33,983 nucleotides of DNA from Flavobacteriales bacterium (GTDB lineage: Bacteria > Bacteroidota > Bacteroidia > Flavobacteriales > PHOS-HE28), in assembly GCA_008016945.1 (NCBI GenBank), contig SSGN01000171.1:1-33983 (forward strand). Direction: 5' to 3'. A program made the position numbers and the translations under genes. Of this stretch, positions 9,363-18,483 are shown in pieces (the stretch's first letter is position 1; each line of letters opens with the position of its first letter). The notes beneath the pieces are model-generated. The model did no database searches, had not been told where the DNA came from, and saw nothing but the letters and a program-made list of their open reading frames with translations.

Positions 9363-10622
9363 TCAACGAACCAATTGAATGCTACCGTTGTAGGTGCCCC
9401 CCAACTTCTCTCCGTCCTTCATCTCCACCATCCAGATGTAGTCGCCGGTCGCACAGAGCTCGGTCTTGTTGTTCAGCCGCCCGTTCCAGGGCCGCTGTGC
9501 ATCGGTGGTCTCGAACACCATTTTTCCGGTCTTCGATTCGAAGATCGAAAGATGGAACCGCACCCCCAGCGTTTTCAGGGCTTCCGGCATGAAGAAGTCG
9601 TCCACACCATCGCTGTTCGGGGAGAAGGTCTTGGTGGCCATCAGGTCGTAATCGGAATCGATCCGGAGGGTCCGTTCCTCGCGGTCCTCACAACCTTTGC
9701 CGTTCACTACCGTGAGGCTTACCGTGTACGTTCCGACCTTTTTGTACACATGGTCCGGATGGGCCACCGAGCTGGTGCCACCATCGCCGAAGTCCCAGAT
9801 GTAGGTGCGGCCACCTAAACTGCGGTTCTCGAAGTGCACCGAGGGTACGGTGTTGTCGTACTCCTGTTTCAGGATGGTGAACGAGGCTTCGGGGGCTTCA
9901 TGGATGATGATCCGGTCGGCTACACCCTCGCTTCGAATGCTACCCCCTTTCGATCCGGAGTGGGAGAGCATCACCTCGAAGCTGCCGGGCTTGGAGAATA
10001 CGTGGCTAGGCTTGGCTTGGTTGGAGAAGTTGCCGTCACCGAAGTTCCAGAGGTACTTGCCATCTTCGGCCAGGTTGGCCGTTTCGAACACGACCACCGA
10101 TCCCGGACAGCCTTCGGTGATGCTCGGCTTCAGCATAGGGGCATGTTCACCCGGCGCGGTCGGTTCCGATCCGGAAGGCTTTGCCGCGGTGTTGGCTGCT
10201 GTGGTGGCGGGCACATTGGCCGGACGTTGGGCGATGGTCCGCACGGCCGAGGTGGACAACGCAGGGGCTGTACCGCTGGCGTGTACGACTGGATCTGGAC
10301 TCGGGAGCGGGGCCGCCGTTGGCTCTGCTTCCGGTTGGGAGGCCAAGGGCGTTGTGACCGAATGTTCAACCAGGCGATCCCCCACCGCTGGCGGTTCTGG
10401 TGGAGCGATCAGTACGGTAAGGCTGCTGGCTGCGGCCAGCGAACCACCCAGCAGCAAGGCGTACAGCCCGGATCGGGACACCCGTGCCACGTCATCGGAA
10501 CGCCCATCCAAGGCCCGTTCCATATGGCTCCAATCGGCTGAATTGTACGGCACCTCGTATGGCTCGAGAGCCTCCTTCACCGATCGATCGAATCCACTCA
10601 AACCGCTCATATCCATGTCCAT
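9363..10622 (-). CDS. Inner-membrane PKD protein with CHU_C-like tail, probable partner of the ECF sigma factor
   Basis: 419 residues. Its ATG shares one base with the TAA of the sigma-factor gene (TAATG), so the two are co-translated. Residues 1-50 are hydrophilic, with SADWSHMERALDG, reminiscent of the short cytosolic segments (FxxxL...W..ME..L) that precede a membrane span in many Bacteroidota proteins encoded next to ECF sigma factors. A single membrane helix follows (about 52-74), then a Pro/Ala/Thr-rich linker (75-165), two PKD domains (about 165-230, WNFGDG; about 244-322, WDFGDG) and a C-terminal domain (about 325-419, FSPNSDGVDDFF) like the T9SS type B tail. There is no cleavable signal peptide. 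An anti-sigma or sensor role is inference from position and topology; no zinc-binding anti-sigma motif is seen. Confidence 0.85.
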   Translation of the reverse strand: MDMDMSGLSGFDRSVKEALEPYEVPYNSADWSHMERALDGRSDDVARVSRSGLYALLLGGSLAAASSLTVLIAPPEPPAVGDRLVEHSVTTPLASQPEAEPTAAPLPSPDPVVHASGTAPALSTSAVRTIAQRPANVPATTAANTAAKPSGSEPTAPGEHAPMLKPSITEGCPGSVVVFETANLAEDGKYLWNFGDGNFSNQAKPSHVFSKPGSFEVMLSHSGSKGGSIRSEGVADRIIIHEAPEASFTILKQEYDNTVPSVHFENRSLGGRTYIWDFGDGGTSSVAHPDHVYKKVGTYTVSLTVVNGKGCEDREERTLRIDSDYDLMATKTFSPNSDGVDDFFMPEALKTLGVRFHLSIFESKTGKMVFETTDAQRPWNGRLNNKTELCATGDYIWMVEMKDGEKLGGTYNGSIQLVR

Positions 10623-11296
10623 TAACGGAGCTTGTGCTCCTGGGTTAGGAATTTCTTCAGGTTATACCTGGCTTTGGCCAGGTTACTCTTGGATGTGCCG
10701 ATGTTGATCCCCAACGTATCGGCGATCTCCTTGTGCGTCATCTCCTCGAAGACATACAGGTTGAACACCGTCCGGTACGCCGGGGTCAGCTTCTGCATGG
10801 CATTGATCAGGTCCGCGGGTTTCAAGTCAGGGAGGTCCTCTTCGTGATCATCCGCCAACACGTCCTCTTCGTCCTGGTCACCGAAGTCCTCTATGCTCCG
10901 CTCGTCGCCCAGGAGCAGGTACGCGTTCTTCGTGCGCCGGAAATGGTCGATCGCGGTGTTCACCATGATCCGCCGGATCCATCCTTCGAAAGAACCTGCC
11001 CGGTTGAACTTCTCCACGCTCTTGAACACCTTGATGAAACCGTCCTGGAGGATGTCCTTGGCCTGGTCCGTGTTCTTGGTGTAGCGCAGACATACCGCCA
11101 TCATCTTGCCATAGAACAGCTCATACACACGCTGCTGGGCCCGGCGATCATCGGCGAGGCAGCCGTCGATCAACGCGGCGAAGGCTGCCTCCTGCGCATT
11201 CGGGGCCACCGGCTCTTGCACCAAACGCAACGGCGCGCGCTCGGGCTGGGGCGGAACGGGTGAGCGTAGCAGCATTGGTGCCGGTAAGGTAGCCAT
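10622..11296 (-). CDS. ECF-type sigma-70 family RNA polymerase sigma factor
   Basis: 224 residues. Region 2 spans about 53-122 ([46 protein letters not shown]) and region 4 about 164-213 ([20 protein letters not shown], then [20 protein letters not shown]), the DNA-binding helix-turn-helix. Regions 1.1 and 3 are absent, as in the ECF group. Two features are unusual: a Pro-rich N-terminal extension of about 45 residues, and a strongly acidic linker between regions 2 and 4 (about 131-162) with roughly half its residues Asp or Glu. The gene is the first of a two-gene unit with the PKD membrane protein. It is divergent from mdh, sharing a 167-bp intergenic region. The sigma-factor call is firm; its regulon is unknown. 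Confidence 0.93.
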   Translation of the reverse strand: MATLPAPMLLRSPVPPQPERAPLRLVQEPVAPNAQEAAFAALIDGCLADDRRAQQRVYELFYGKMMAVCLRYTKNTDQAKDILQDGFIKVFKSVEKFNRAGSFEGWIRRIMVNTAIDHFRRTKNAYLLLGDERSIEDFGDQDEEDVLADDHEEDLPDLKPADLINAMQKLTPAYRTVFNLYVFEEMTHKEIADTLGINIGTSKSNLAKARYNLKKFLTQEHKLR

Positions 11297-11463
11297 TTTC
11301 CAAGGGTAAGACGTACCCGGTCCGAAAAGGATGCCTGGGCAAGGACTGCCGCTTCCTTGGATACCTGTCCTCTTTGGATCTTCTGTCTCTGCGCCGCGTA
11401 CTACTTTCGCGCCGCAACGGAGGATCGAACCGCTTGCAAAACGAACAAATCCCGCTCAAGAAG

Positions 11464-12402
11464 ATGAAAGTCACTGTAGTAGGTGCCGGTAACGTGGGGG
11501 CGACCTGTGCCGATGCCGTTGCCCGTTGGGAACTGGCCAATGAAGTGGTGTTGCTGGATATCAAGGAGGGCTTCGCCGAGGGCAAGGCCTTGGATATCTG
11601 GCAAACCGCGCCCATCAGCCTTTTCGACTCGCGGCTCACCGGTAGTACCAACGACTACGCGAAGACCGCCAACAGCGATGTGGTGGTGATCACCAGCGGC
11701 CTGCCTCGGAAACCGGGCATGAGCCGCGATGACCTCATCGCCACCAATGCCGCCATCGTGAAGTCGGTGACCGAGAACATCATCAAGTATTCGCCCAATA
11801 CCATCATCATCGTGGTGAGCAATCCGCTTGATGTGATGACCTATTGTGCGTTCATCAATAGCAAGTTCCCGGCGAACCGCGTGTTCGGCATGGCCGGTAT
11901 CCTCGATACGGCACGCTACCGGGCCTTCCTCGCCACGGAATTGAACGTGAGCCCCAAGGATATCCAGGCCGTGCTCATGGGTGGCCATGGCGATACCATG
12001 GTGCCTCTGCCGCGCTACACCACTGTGGGCGGGATCCCCGTGACCGAGCTGATCTCGAAGGAAAAGCTCGATGCCATCGTGGAACGTACCAAGAAAGGGG
12101 GTGGGGAGATCGTTAACCTGCTGGGTACCAGTGCATGGTATGCTCCGGGTACCGCCGCGGCCCAGATGGTCGAGGCTATCGTTCGCGACCAGAAGCGCAT
12201 TTTCCCCTGCTGTGTATGGCTCCAAGGAGAGTATGGCTTGAAGGATATCTACATGGGGGCTCCTGTGGTCCTCGGCCGCAATGGGGTGGAGCGCATCATC
12301 GAGCTTCAGCTGAATGCGGAAGAGCAAGCATTGTGCAACGCCAGTGCGAAGGCGGTGAAGGAGGTGATGGACGTGCTGGACAAGATGCAGGTCACGGCTT
12401 GA
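11464..12402 (+). CDS. mdh: Malate dehydrogenase
   Basis: 312 residues of the LDH-like malate dehydrogenase family, which interconverts malate and oxaloacetate with NAD in the TCA cycle. The start is ATG 11464 because [12 protein letters not shown] begins the Rossmann fold directly (G7, G9, G12; D32 binds NAD ribose). Substrate residues are visible: R82 in the [12 protein letters not shown] loop (Arg favours malate over lactate), R88, N120, D148 and R151 (GILDTARYR), and the catalytic H175 (GGHGDTMV). Its length is normal. It is a single gene, divergent from the sigma-factor gene and ended by a strong hairpin. TACTTTCG at 11402-11409 is a possible -7 element one base off TAnnTTTG. Confidence 0.97.
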   Translation: MKVTVVGAGNVGATCADAVARWELANEVVLLDIKEGFAEGKALDIWQTAPISLFDSRLTGSTNDYAKTANSDVVVITSGLPRKPGMSRDDLIATNAAIVKSVTENIIKYSPNTIIIVVSNPLDVMTYCAFINSKFPANRVFGMAGILDTARYRAFLATELNVSPKDIQAVLMGGHGDTMVPLPRYTTVGGIPVTELISKEKLDAIVERTKKGGGEIVNLLGTSAWYAPGTAAAQMVEAIVRDQKRIFPCCVWLQGEYGLKDIYMGAPVVLGRNGVERIIELQLNAEEQALCNASAKAVKEVMDVLDKMQVTA

Positions 12403-12416
12403 TCCACTTGGTCCTT

Positions 12417-12453
12417 AACGAAGAACGGCGCCCTGAAGGCGCCGTTCTTCGTT
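12417..12453. terminator. Bidirectional terminator between mdh and the VCBS-repeat gene
   Basis: A perfect 16-bp stem (12417-12432 with 12438-12453) closes a 5-base loop, CTGAA. The outer part of the stem is AACGAAGAA/TTCTTCGTT, so both strands have a T-rich exit. It sits between the convergent stops at 12402 and 12470 and can serve both genes. Confidence 0.9.
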
Positions 12454-12469
12454 GATAGGAACGGGTTTG

Positions 12470-14734
12470 TCAGTGTTGGACCATCACACGGACAGGAGGC
12501 TGTGGCTTACCATCGATCTCCGCTTGGATGATGTACATGCCTGGGCCGAATGCCCCTAGATCAACGAGTTGGGTGGTGGACCGGACCGCGACCGTGCCTA
12601 CCAGTTGCCCCATGGCGTTCCGGATCCGAAGTACGGTCCGCTGGTGCGCCAGTTCCAGCGGCAGTGCCACGGTCACGAGGCCCTGAGTGGGGTTCGGGCG
12701 TACGCTTACCGCGGGCCGAACAGCCTCCGGGATCGCAGCGGTCGGCGTTCCGCTGCGCCAGAAGGATACTCCTCCGCGGTAGTTCCCTACCACCATGTCC
12801 AGCCCGCCATCGCCGGTGTAGTCGTACAGACATACCGTGGAGCGGTAGCCTTCATCCAGGCCGAGGTAGTTACTATCCGCAAGCGTCCATGCTCCCGCCA
12901 GATCCCCCTCGAGCCCTGTGTAGTGCCACAGAGTACCCGTTTCAGAGCCTACCAACAGTTCGTATTGTCCTGTCGGGTTGGTGAATATGAAGGGTACGGA
13001 ATGCCCAAGGGTATATGGGGTCACCGTGCTCACGTGGCCCAACGAGTCCGTTACCAGGGTCCAACTGGGTACGGCGGTGGTCCCGATGTTCCGGATGTAG
13101 TTCAAATTGCCGTTCTGCTCTCCCAGGACCAGGTCGGTCAAGCCATCCCGGTCCAGGTCCACGAATTGAGGGGCGGCCTGGCGACCGACGTCGATCACCG
13201 AGCCATCCTGGTAGGTGATGTTGGGCTGCACCAAGGTGAATTGGGCCACCGGACCGGTCGCCGTGTTGCGGAAGAAGTGGAGACGCCCTTGGAGGTCGCC
13301 GATGTACATGTCCTGGTCCCCATCGCCGTCAACATCGGCGAAGGCGGGGAACATGGATGTTCCTATTCCACTGGTACTCAAGTTCATGTAATCGTCGGTC
13401 ACTACGCGGAAGGAGGGCGCGATCGCGGTGCCGATGTTCTCTAACAGCGCCAGCTTGCCGATGAAGTTCCCCGTGGGGTGGTAGTATCCTTCGTTGGAGA
13501 TGATCAGGTCCATGAGCCCATCCCCATTGTGGTCGAAGGGTACCGGGTTGGCGCCCTCTCCGAAGTCCAGCATGCGGTCCTGGAACAGGTCGCGCTGTTG
13601 GAACTGGAAATCAGGGGCTTGGTCCGTTCCGGCGTTGTGGTAGTACCATACGCTTTCGTAATTGTGCCCCAAGCCTCGGGCTGCCGGGCTGATGATCAGG
13701 TCACGCTGACCGTCGCCGTCAACGTCCAGGTGGAACGCAGCCGGGAATACGGGGACATCCGCAGGAACATCATCGCTGGGGAAGTAGTTGTCCACGCTCA
13801 CGATCAGCGAGCTGGATACCGTGCCACCGTTGTGGAGCGCGACCACATTCGCATAGGCGATATCGCCCAGGAGGAGGTCCTGCACCCCATCACCGTCGAG
13901 GTCCACCGGTGTGATGGTGCTACCCGCATGTGCCGCACTACGGTCCGCTCCGGCTGCCGGATGATCGGAGCTGGACGGCGGGGCGACCTCCGGGTTGGGA
14001 ACCTGGAAACACTCCGCGTTCAGTGTGATGGCGTTAGTGGAGGTGTTCTCGGCGAAACCTCCCCAGCACGCGTTCCGCCGTACGAAAACCAAGCTGTCGC
14101 ATGTGCCATGGGTTTCCATGGCCAGGTTCTTATAGTATTCCACGAACGTGCCCAGTTGGGCGAAGGCCAACACATCCAGATCGCCATCGCCATCGATGTC
14201 CGCGATCCCCGGAATATCATCGGCGGAGACCAACAGATTCGTGCGTTGCGAGCTGCCATCCACGAAAACGTAATCGCACATGGTCCGATAGACCAACAGC
14301 TCGAAACTCAGGGTCCCGTTCGACGATGTGTTGCGATAGACCGAGAACCCGGCCAGCGAGTAGGTGAAGAGGTCCTCCTGCCCATCACAGTCATAGTCCC
14401 TGAACAGCACCCAGTCGTGGAGTTGTTCGAATGGCCAGATGTGGTCGAACTCCCGGGTGTGCCGGTATTGACCAGTGCCCGTGCCGCCGGTGTTCAGGAG
14501 CGTGATCAAGCGGTCTCCCGTCCGGTCGAAGAAGACCAGGTCCTTTAGCCCGTCCAGGTTCAGGTCCACCTGGCTTGCTTGTGGGGCGTTGAGTCCGCTC
14601 GCCCAGGCCAGGTCGAGCGTTGTGCTTCCACGCACCACGGGTATCGTCCCATCAAAATGCACCGTGGTCTGGGCCGTGGTCAAGACTGGCCCGATCAAGG
14701 CGGCTGTGGTAAAAAGGATCGTGGTCCGGTTCAT
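12470..14734 (-). CDS. FG-GAP/VCBS-repeat secreted protein with T9SS type A sorting tail
   Basis: 754 residues from ATG 14734, chosen because MNRTTILFTTAALIGPVLTT is a compact signal peptide; an upstream in-frame start would add ten residues. About nine calcium-binding-type repeats are visible, each with a DxDxDG-like core followed by a hydrophobic strand (for example DIDGDGDLDVL, DLDGDGVQDLLLGD, DVDGDGDQDMYIGD, DLDRDGLTDLVLGE), indicating a beta-propeller of the FG-GAP/integrin-alpha type. The last 75 residues (RPNPTQGLVTVALP, GQLVGTVAV, PGMYIIQAE) match the Por-type T9SS type A sorting domain. It is expected to be secreted or attached to the surface; the ligand is unknown. It is convergent with mdh and divergent from secDF. 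Confidence 0.9.
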   Translation of the reverse strand: MNRTTILFTTAALIGPVLTTAQTTVHFDGTIPVVRGSTTLDLAWASGLNAPQASQVDLNLDGLKDLVFFDRTGDRLITLLNTGGTGTGQYRHTREFDHIWPFEQLHDWVLFRDYDCDGQEDLFTYSLAGFSVYRNTSSNGTLSFELLVYRTMCDYVFVDGSSQRTNLLVSADDIPGIADIDGDGDLDVLAFAQLGTFVEYYKNLAMETHGTCDSLVFVRRNACWGGFAENTSTNAITLNAECFQVPNPEVAPPSSSDHPAAGADRSAAHAGSTITPVDLDGDGVQDLLLGDIAYANVVALHNGGTVSSSLIVSVDNYFPSDDVPADVPVFPAAFHLDVDGDGQRDLIISPAARGLGHNYESVWYYHNAGTDQAPDFQFQQRDLFQDRMLDFGEGANPVPFDHNGDGLMDLIISNEGYYHPTGNFIGKLALLENIGTAIAPSFRVVTDDYMNLSTSGIGTSMFPAFADVDGDGDQDMYIGDLQGRLHFFRNTATGPVAQFTLVQPNITYQDGSVIDVGRQAAPQFVDLDRDGLTDLVLGEQNGNLNYIRNIGTTAVPSWTLVTDSLGHVSTVTPYTLGHSVPFIFTNPTGQYELLVGSETGTLWHYTGLEGDLAGAWTLADSNYLGLDEGYRSTVCLYDYTGDGGLDMVVGNYRGGVSFWRSGTPTAAIPEAVRPAVSVRPNPTQGLVTVALPLELAHQRTVLRIRNAMGQLVGTVAVRSTTQLVDLGAFGPGMYIIQAEIDGKPQPPVRVMVQH

Positions 14735-14888
14735 CGTTTTCCTGTTCAAGTGCAAAGGTGGCACCTATATCCACCATCTCCCATGCCGCTTATGCGCTGT
14801 TCGTGCATCCCTGATCGTTCACAACCCCGAGGGAACCCGCCTGTGATAGAGGCTTTTCACCGGGCTGTCGCGCTGTGAACAACAACGC

Positions 14889-14896
14889 TATATTTG
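14889..14896 (+). promoter_or_regulatory. -7 element of the secDF promoter
   Basis: TATATTTG matches the Bacteroidota -7 consensus TAnnTTTG exactly and lies 26 nt before the secDF ATG. A clear TTG -33 element at the right distance is not visible, so only the -7 box is claimed. Confidence 0.55.
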
Positions 14897-14922
14897 CCGC
14901 CTCTTAAGAAAAACCATCGGTC

Positions 14923-17900
14923 ATGCAGAATAGGGGCGCGCTTTGGATATTCACCATCCTCCTGGCGCTGGCGTGTTTGTGGCAGCTTTCCTTCTCCTTC
15001 TTCACCACGCGTATGGAGAAGCGTGCCCAAGTGGAGGCCGGACTTTCCGTTGATTCCCTGCTTCAGGCGGACCCTACGGCGGAAAGCCTGGACCGGGATT
15101 CCCTCGCACTCGCCTACGAGAATCGATTCCTCCATACCCATAACGACGAGCGGATCTACCCCCTGCTGGGCTATACCTACAGCGAGTGCAAGGAACGGGA
15201 GATGAACATGGGCCTCGACCTCAAAGGAGGTATGGCCGTGACCCTGGCCGTAAGCGTGCCCGAGTTGGTGGAGAACCTGAGCGGGAACAGCCAGGACCAA
15301 GCCTTCCTCACGGCCATGGCGGCGGCGCGCGAACGGATGAAGAGCAGCGATGCCGACTTCATCACCCTGTTCGGTGAAGAATATGCCAAGGTGCCTGGTC
15401 GTGGTCCACTATCCGCGATCTTCTACACCCCGGAGCGCAATACCGTGTTCTCCCGGGAGGGTTCTGATGCGGATTACCTCGCTGCGTTGAAGAACGAAGC
15501 CAATGTGGCCCTGGAGAACACCGAGCGCATCATGCGTACGCGAATCGATAAGTTCGGGGTGGCTCAACCGTTGATCCAGAAGCAAGCATTCACCGGGCGC
15601 ATCCAGATCGAATTGCCTGGTGTGAAGGATAAGGAGCGGGTACGTAAGGTGCTGCAGAGCACCGCCAACCTGGAGTTCTGGGAGACCGTGGACAATGAGA
15701 ATGTGTTCCCGGTGCTCGAGAAGATCAATGAGCGCCTGGGCGCACAAGCAGGTGCCTCCGGCACGGCGGCCTTTAGCCGGGTGCTCGACAACGGGTACAA
15801 GGTGGAAGGTGCTGGAACCGGTGTGGAAAGCGGCCTGCTCGGTTTCATCGATAGCGGTAAGCCAGCCGACAAGACCACTTGGTTCAACTTCGATCGGGTG
15901 ACGTTTGCCACGGGAAGCGCACAGATCGACCTGGGCAGCTCGGAGGCCCAGCTGAACAACCTCGCCGAGATCCTCAAGGCCCATGCCACCGTTCGGATCA
16001 AGATCGGCGGCTACACGGATAGCACCGGCAATGCGGCCGATAACCTGAAGCTCTCCCAAGAACGGGCTGATGCGGTGCGGAACGCGCTCGTGGGCAAGGG
16101 TATCGCTGCGGATCGCCTGGAGGCCGAAGGCTATGGCTCCCAGCACCCCGTGGCATCCAATGCGACCGAGGAGGGCCGTGCTCAGAACCGCCGTATGGCG
16201 CTGCGTGTGATCGATACCGGATCGGCTGCGGTCAGCGATGCTGTGGCCTCCAACGATACCCTCACGAAGGACTCTACCGCGGTGGATACCACGGCTTTGG
16301 ATACGGCGAACAAAGAGATGTCCGAGGCTGAACGTGCCGAACTCCGTCGGAAGAACCCGTTGTTCGCCGTGTTCCAGCCTTCCAACCAAGCCAAGGGACC
16401 GATCGTCGGTACCGCCATGCTGTCCGATACGGCCGCGGTGAACCGGTACCTGGCATCGGCCACAACGAAGGCGCTGATCCCAGCGGACCTGAAGCTGGCA
16501 TGGGCCGCGAAGCCGGATAGCTACGATGCTCAAGATGGGGGCAAGGTCCAGTTGCTTAGCCTGTACGCCCTCAAACTGCCTCGTGGAGGAAAGCCGCGTC
16601 TGGATGGTAGCTCCATCATCGCGGCCAACCAGGACTTCGACTTCAAGGGTGCCGTGGAGGTGAATATGCAGATGGACGCTGAAGGCGCTCAGATCTGGCG
16701 CTTGATGACCGGGGAGAACATCGGTCGTGTGGTGGCTATCGTGTTGGATGACATGGTGTACAGCGCACCGGTGGTACAGTCCGAGATCAGCGGTGGACGC
16801 TCCTCCATCTCCATGGGGTCGGGCGACCTCAATACCCAGATCAAGGAGGCCGAGGACCTGGCCAACATCCTCAAGGCCGGTGCACTGCCGGCTCCGGCAC
16901 GCATCATTGACGAAACGGTGGTGGGACCCACCCTCGGTGAAGAGAACATCAGCAAGGGACTGGTCTCCTTCGCCATCGCCTTGGTGGGTGTGTTGTTGGT
17001 GATGTGGCTGTATTACAACCGCGCCGGCTGGATCGCCGATATCGCCCTGCTGGCCAACGTGTTCTTCCTGTTGGGTACCATGGCCTCCATGCAGGCCACC
17101 CTCACCCTCGCCGGTATCGCCGGTATCGTATTGACCATCGGTATGGCCGTGGACGCCAACGTGCTCATCAATGAGCGGGTCCGCGATGAACTCAAGCAAG
17201 GACGCATGCTCAAGAGTTCGGTGGAGACCGCCTACTCCAACTCCGGCGCGCTCTCCGCCATCATCGACTCCAACGTGACCACGTTCGCCACTGCGGTGAT
17301 CCTGTACTTCTTTGGCTCCGGCCCCATCCGCGGTTTCGCCACCACGCTGGGCTTGGGTATCCTCACCTCGCTCTTCACCGCCATCTTCATCTCCCGGTTG
17401 GTCATGACCCGTCGCTTGGAGCAAGGCAAGGACATTTCCTTCTGGCGCCCGTGGAACAAGAACCTCTTCGATGGGGCTAACTACGACTTCATGGGCAAGC
17501 GGAAGTTGTTCTACGGCATCTCCTTCGTGCTCATCGCCATCGGGCTCGGTTCCATGGTGACACGTGGGTTCAACTGGGGGGTCGACTTCACCGGAGGACG
17601 CACCTTCGTGGTGGAATACGCGCAGCCCGTTGATCCCGAAACGGTCCGCGAGGCCTTGGCGCCCGTGGTGAAGGAAGGGGATCGGGATTACACCCTCAAG
17701 GTGAAGACCTACGGCGGCGAGCGTCGCTTGAAGATCACGACCAACTACATGATCGACGAGGCCGGCCTGGCGGTCGATTCCATGGTGCAGGCCCGGATGG
17801 CCGCCGGACTCGCACAAGTGGGCGAGTACACCTTCGCGGACGATACCCGCAAAGTGGACCCCACCATCAGCGACGATATCAAGATCAAGGCGCTCACCTC

Positions 17901-18420
17901 GGTGAGCATCGCGTTGCTGTTCATGTTCATCTACATCGGGGTTCGGTTCAACAACTGGCAGTACGGTGTGGGCGCGGTGCTCTCCCTCGTACACGACGTG
18001 TTGGTGGTGCTCGGCATCTACTCCCTGCTCTGGGGGGTCGTCGGCTTCTCCCTGGAGATCGATGAGGCGTTCATCGCCGTGATCCTCACCGTGGTGGGTT
18101 ACTCCATCAACGACACCGTGGTGGTCTTCGACCGTATCCGCGAATACAGCCGTGAGCATAAACGCGAACCGCTGGTCAGCCTGTTCAACAAAGCCATCAA
18201 CAGCACGTTGAGCCGTACACTGAACACCGGTGTTTGCACCATGCTGGTGTTGCTCATCATCTTCTTCTTCGGCGGTATCTCCATTCGCGGCTTCGTGTTC
18301 GGATTGTTAGCCGGTACAGTGGTCGGAACATACTCCTCCATCTTCGTGGCATCCGCTTCCGCAATGGACCTTCTGCTCCGCAAGAAGAGCGCCGTGGCCG
18401 TGAAGGAGGCAGTGGCCTGA
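14923..18420 (+). CDS. secDF: Fused protein translocase subunit SecDF with an embedded OmpA-like domain
   Basis: 1165 residues. SecDF is the inner-membrane accessory motor of the Sec translocon and uses the proton gradient to pull proteins across. SecD half: first membrane helix (about 7-27), GLDLKGG (97-103), P1 region, then helices from about 680 to 827 with MAVDANVLINERVRDEL (741-757; D744 is the expected proton-path Asp). SecF half: WGVDFTGG (885-892) and VVGYSINDTVVVFDRIRE (1057-1074) with Asp 1064 and 1070. The oddity is residues about 320-430, inside the SecD periplasmic region after LEFWET (250-255): a full OmpA/MotB-type peptidoglycan-binding domain (FNFDRVTFATGSAQI, GGYTDSTGN, LSQERADAV, GRAQNRRM). 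D366 and R381 correspond to the diaminopimelate-binding Asp and Arg of OmpA. A Ser/Thr/Ala-rich linker (433-465) follows before NPLFAVFQP resumes SecD. The fusion is normal in Bacteroidota; the insert is not one I know as standard. Confidence 0.96.
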   Translation: MQNRGALWIFTILLALACLWQLSFSFFTTRMEKRAQVEAGLSVDSLLQADPTAESLDRDSLALAYENRFLHTHNDERIYPLLGYTYSECKEREMNMGLDLKGGMAVTLAVSVPELVENLSGNSQDQAFLTAMAAARERMKSSDADFITLFGEEYAKVPGRGPLSAIFYTPERNTVFSREGSDADYLAALKNEANVALENTERIMRTRIDKFGVAQPLIQKQAFTGRIQIELPGVKDKERVRKVLQSTANLEFWETVDNENVFPVLEKINERLGAQAGASGTAAFSRVLDNGYKVEGAGTGVESGLLGFIDSGKPADKTTWFNFDRVTFATGSAQIDLGSSEAQLNNLAEILKAHATVRIKIGGYTDSTGNAADNLKLSQERADAVRNALVGKGIAADRLEAEGYGSQHPVASNATEEGRAQNRRMALRVIDTGSAAVSDAVASNDTLTKDSTAVDTTALDTANKEMSEAERAELRRKNPLFAVFQPSNQAKGPIVGTAMLSDTAAVNRYLASATTKALIPADLKLAWAAKPDSYDAQDGGKVQLLSLYALKLPRGGKPRLDGSSIIAANQDFDFKGAVEVNMQMDAEGAQIWRLMTGENIGRVVAIVLDDMVYSAPVVQSEISGGRSSISMGSGDLNTQIKEAEDLANILKAGALPAPARIIDETVVGPTLGEENISKGLVSFAIALVGVLLVMWLYYNRAGWIADIALLANVFFLLGTMASMQATLTLAGIAGIVLTIGMAVDANVLINERVRDELKQGRMLKSSVETAYSNSGALSAIIDSNVTTFATAVILYFFGSGPIRGFATTLGLGILTSLFTAIFISRLVMTRRLEQGKDISFWRPWNKNLFDGANYDFMGKRKLFYGISFVLIAIGLGSMVTRGFNWGVDFTGGRTFVVEYAQPVDPETVREALAPVVKEGDRDYTLKVKTYGGERRLKITTNYMIDEAGLAVDSMVQARMAAGLAQVGEYTFADDTRKVDPTISDDIKIKALTSVSIALLFMFIYIGVRFNNWQYGVGAVLSLVHDVLVVLGIYSLLWGVVGFSLEIDEAFIAVILTVVGYSINDTVVVFDRIREYSREHKREPLVSLFNKAINSTLSRTLNTGVCTMLVLLIIFFFGGISIRGFVFGLLAGTVVGTYSSIFVASASAMDLLLRKKSAVAVKEAVA

Positions 18421-18441
18421 ACAGGATCCCCTTTGAGAATG

Positions 18442-18475
18442 GTCGTCCCGCCACCGGCGGGACGACTTATTTTTA
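18442..18475 (+). terminator. Rho-independent terminator after secDF
   Basis: GTCGTCCCGCC (18442-18452) pairs perfectly with GGCGGGACGAC (18456-18466) around a 3-base loop and is followed by TTATTTTTA. The tatA start codon lies only 9 nt beyond, so the T-run is also the tatA leader. Confidence 0.85.
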
Positions 18476-18483
18476 CCCCCACG

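Noticed and set aside
5539..9366. Longer N-terminus for the 1221-residue surface protein, starting at 9366
   Set aside because: The extra 54 residues would be translated from the terminator of the preceding gene and would bury the signal peptide. ATG 9204 gives a normal signal sequence.
15409..18159. Open frame of 916 codons antisense to secDF, with similar long antisense frames under glnN (18981-21260) and the PorE-like gene (21270-23309)
   Set aside because: High GC at third codon positions removes stop codons from the opposite strand. The translations are His- and Gly-rich, lack domains or signal peptides and lie fully within well-supported genes.
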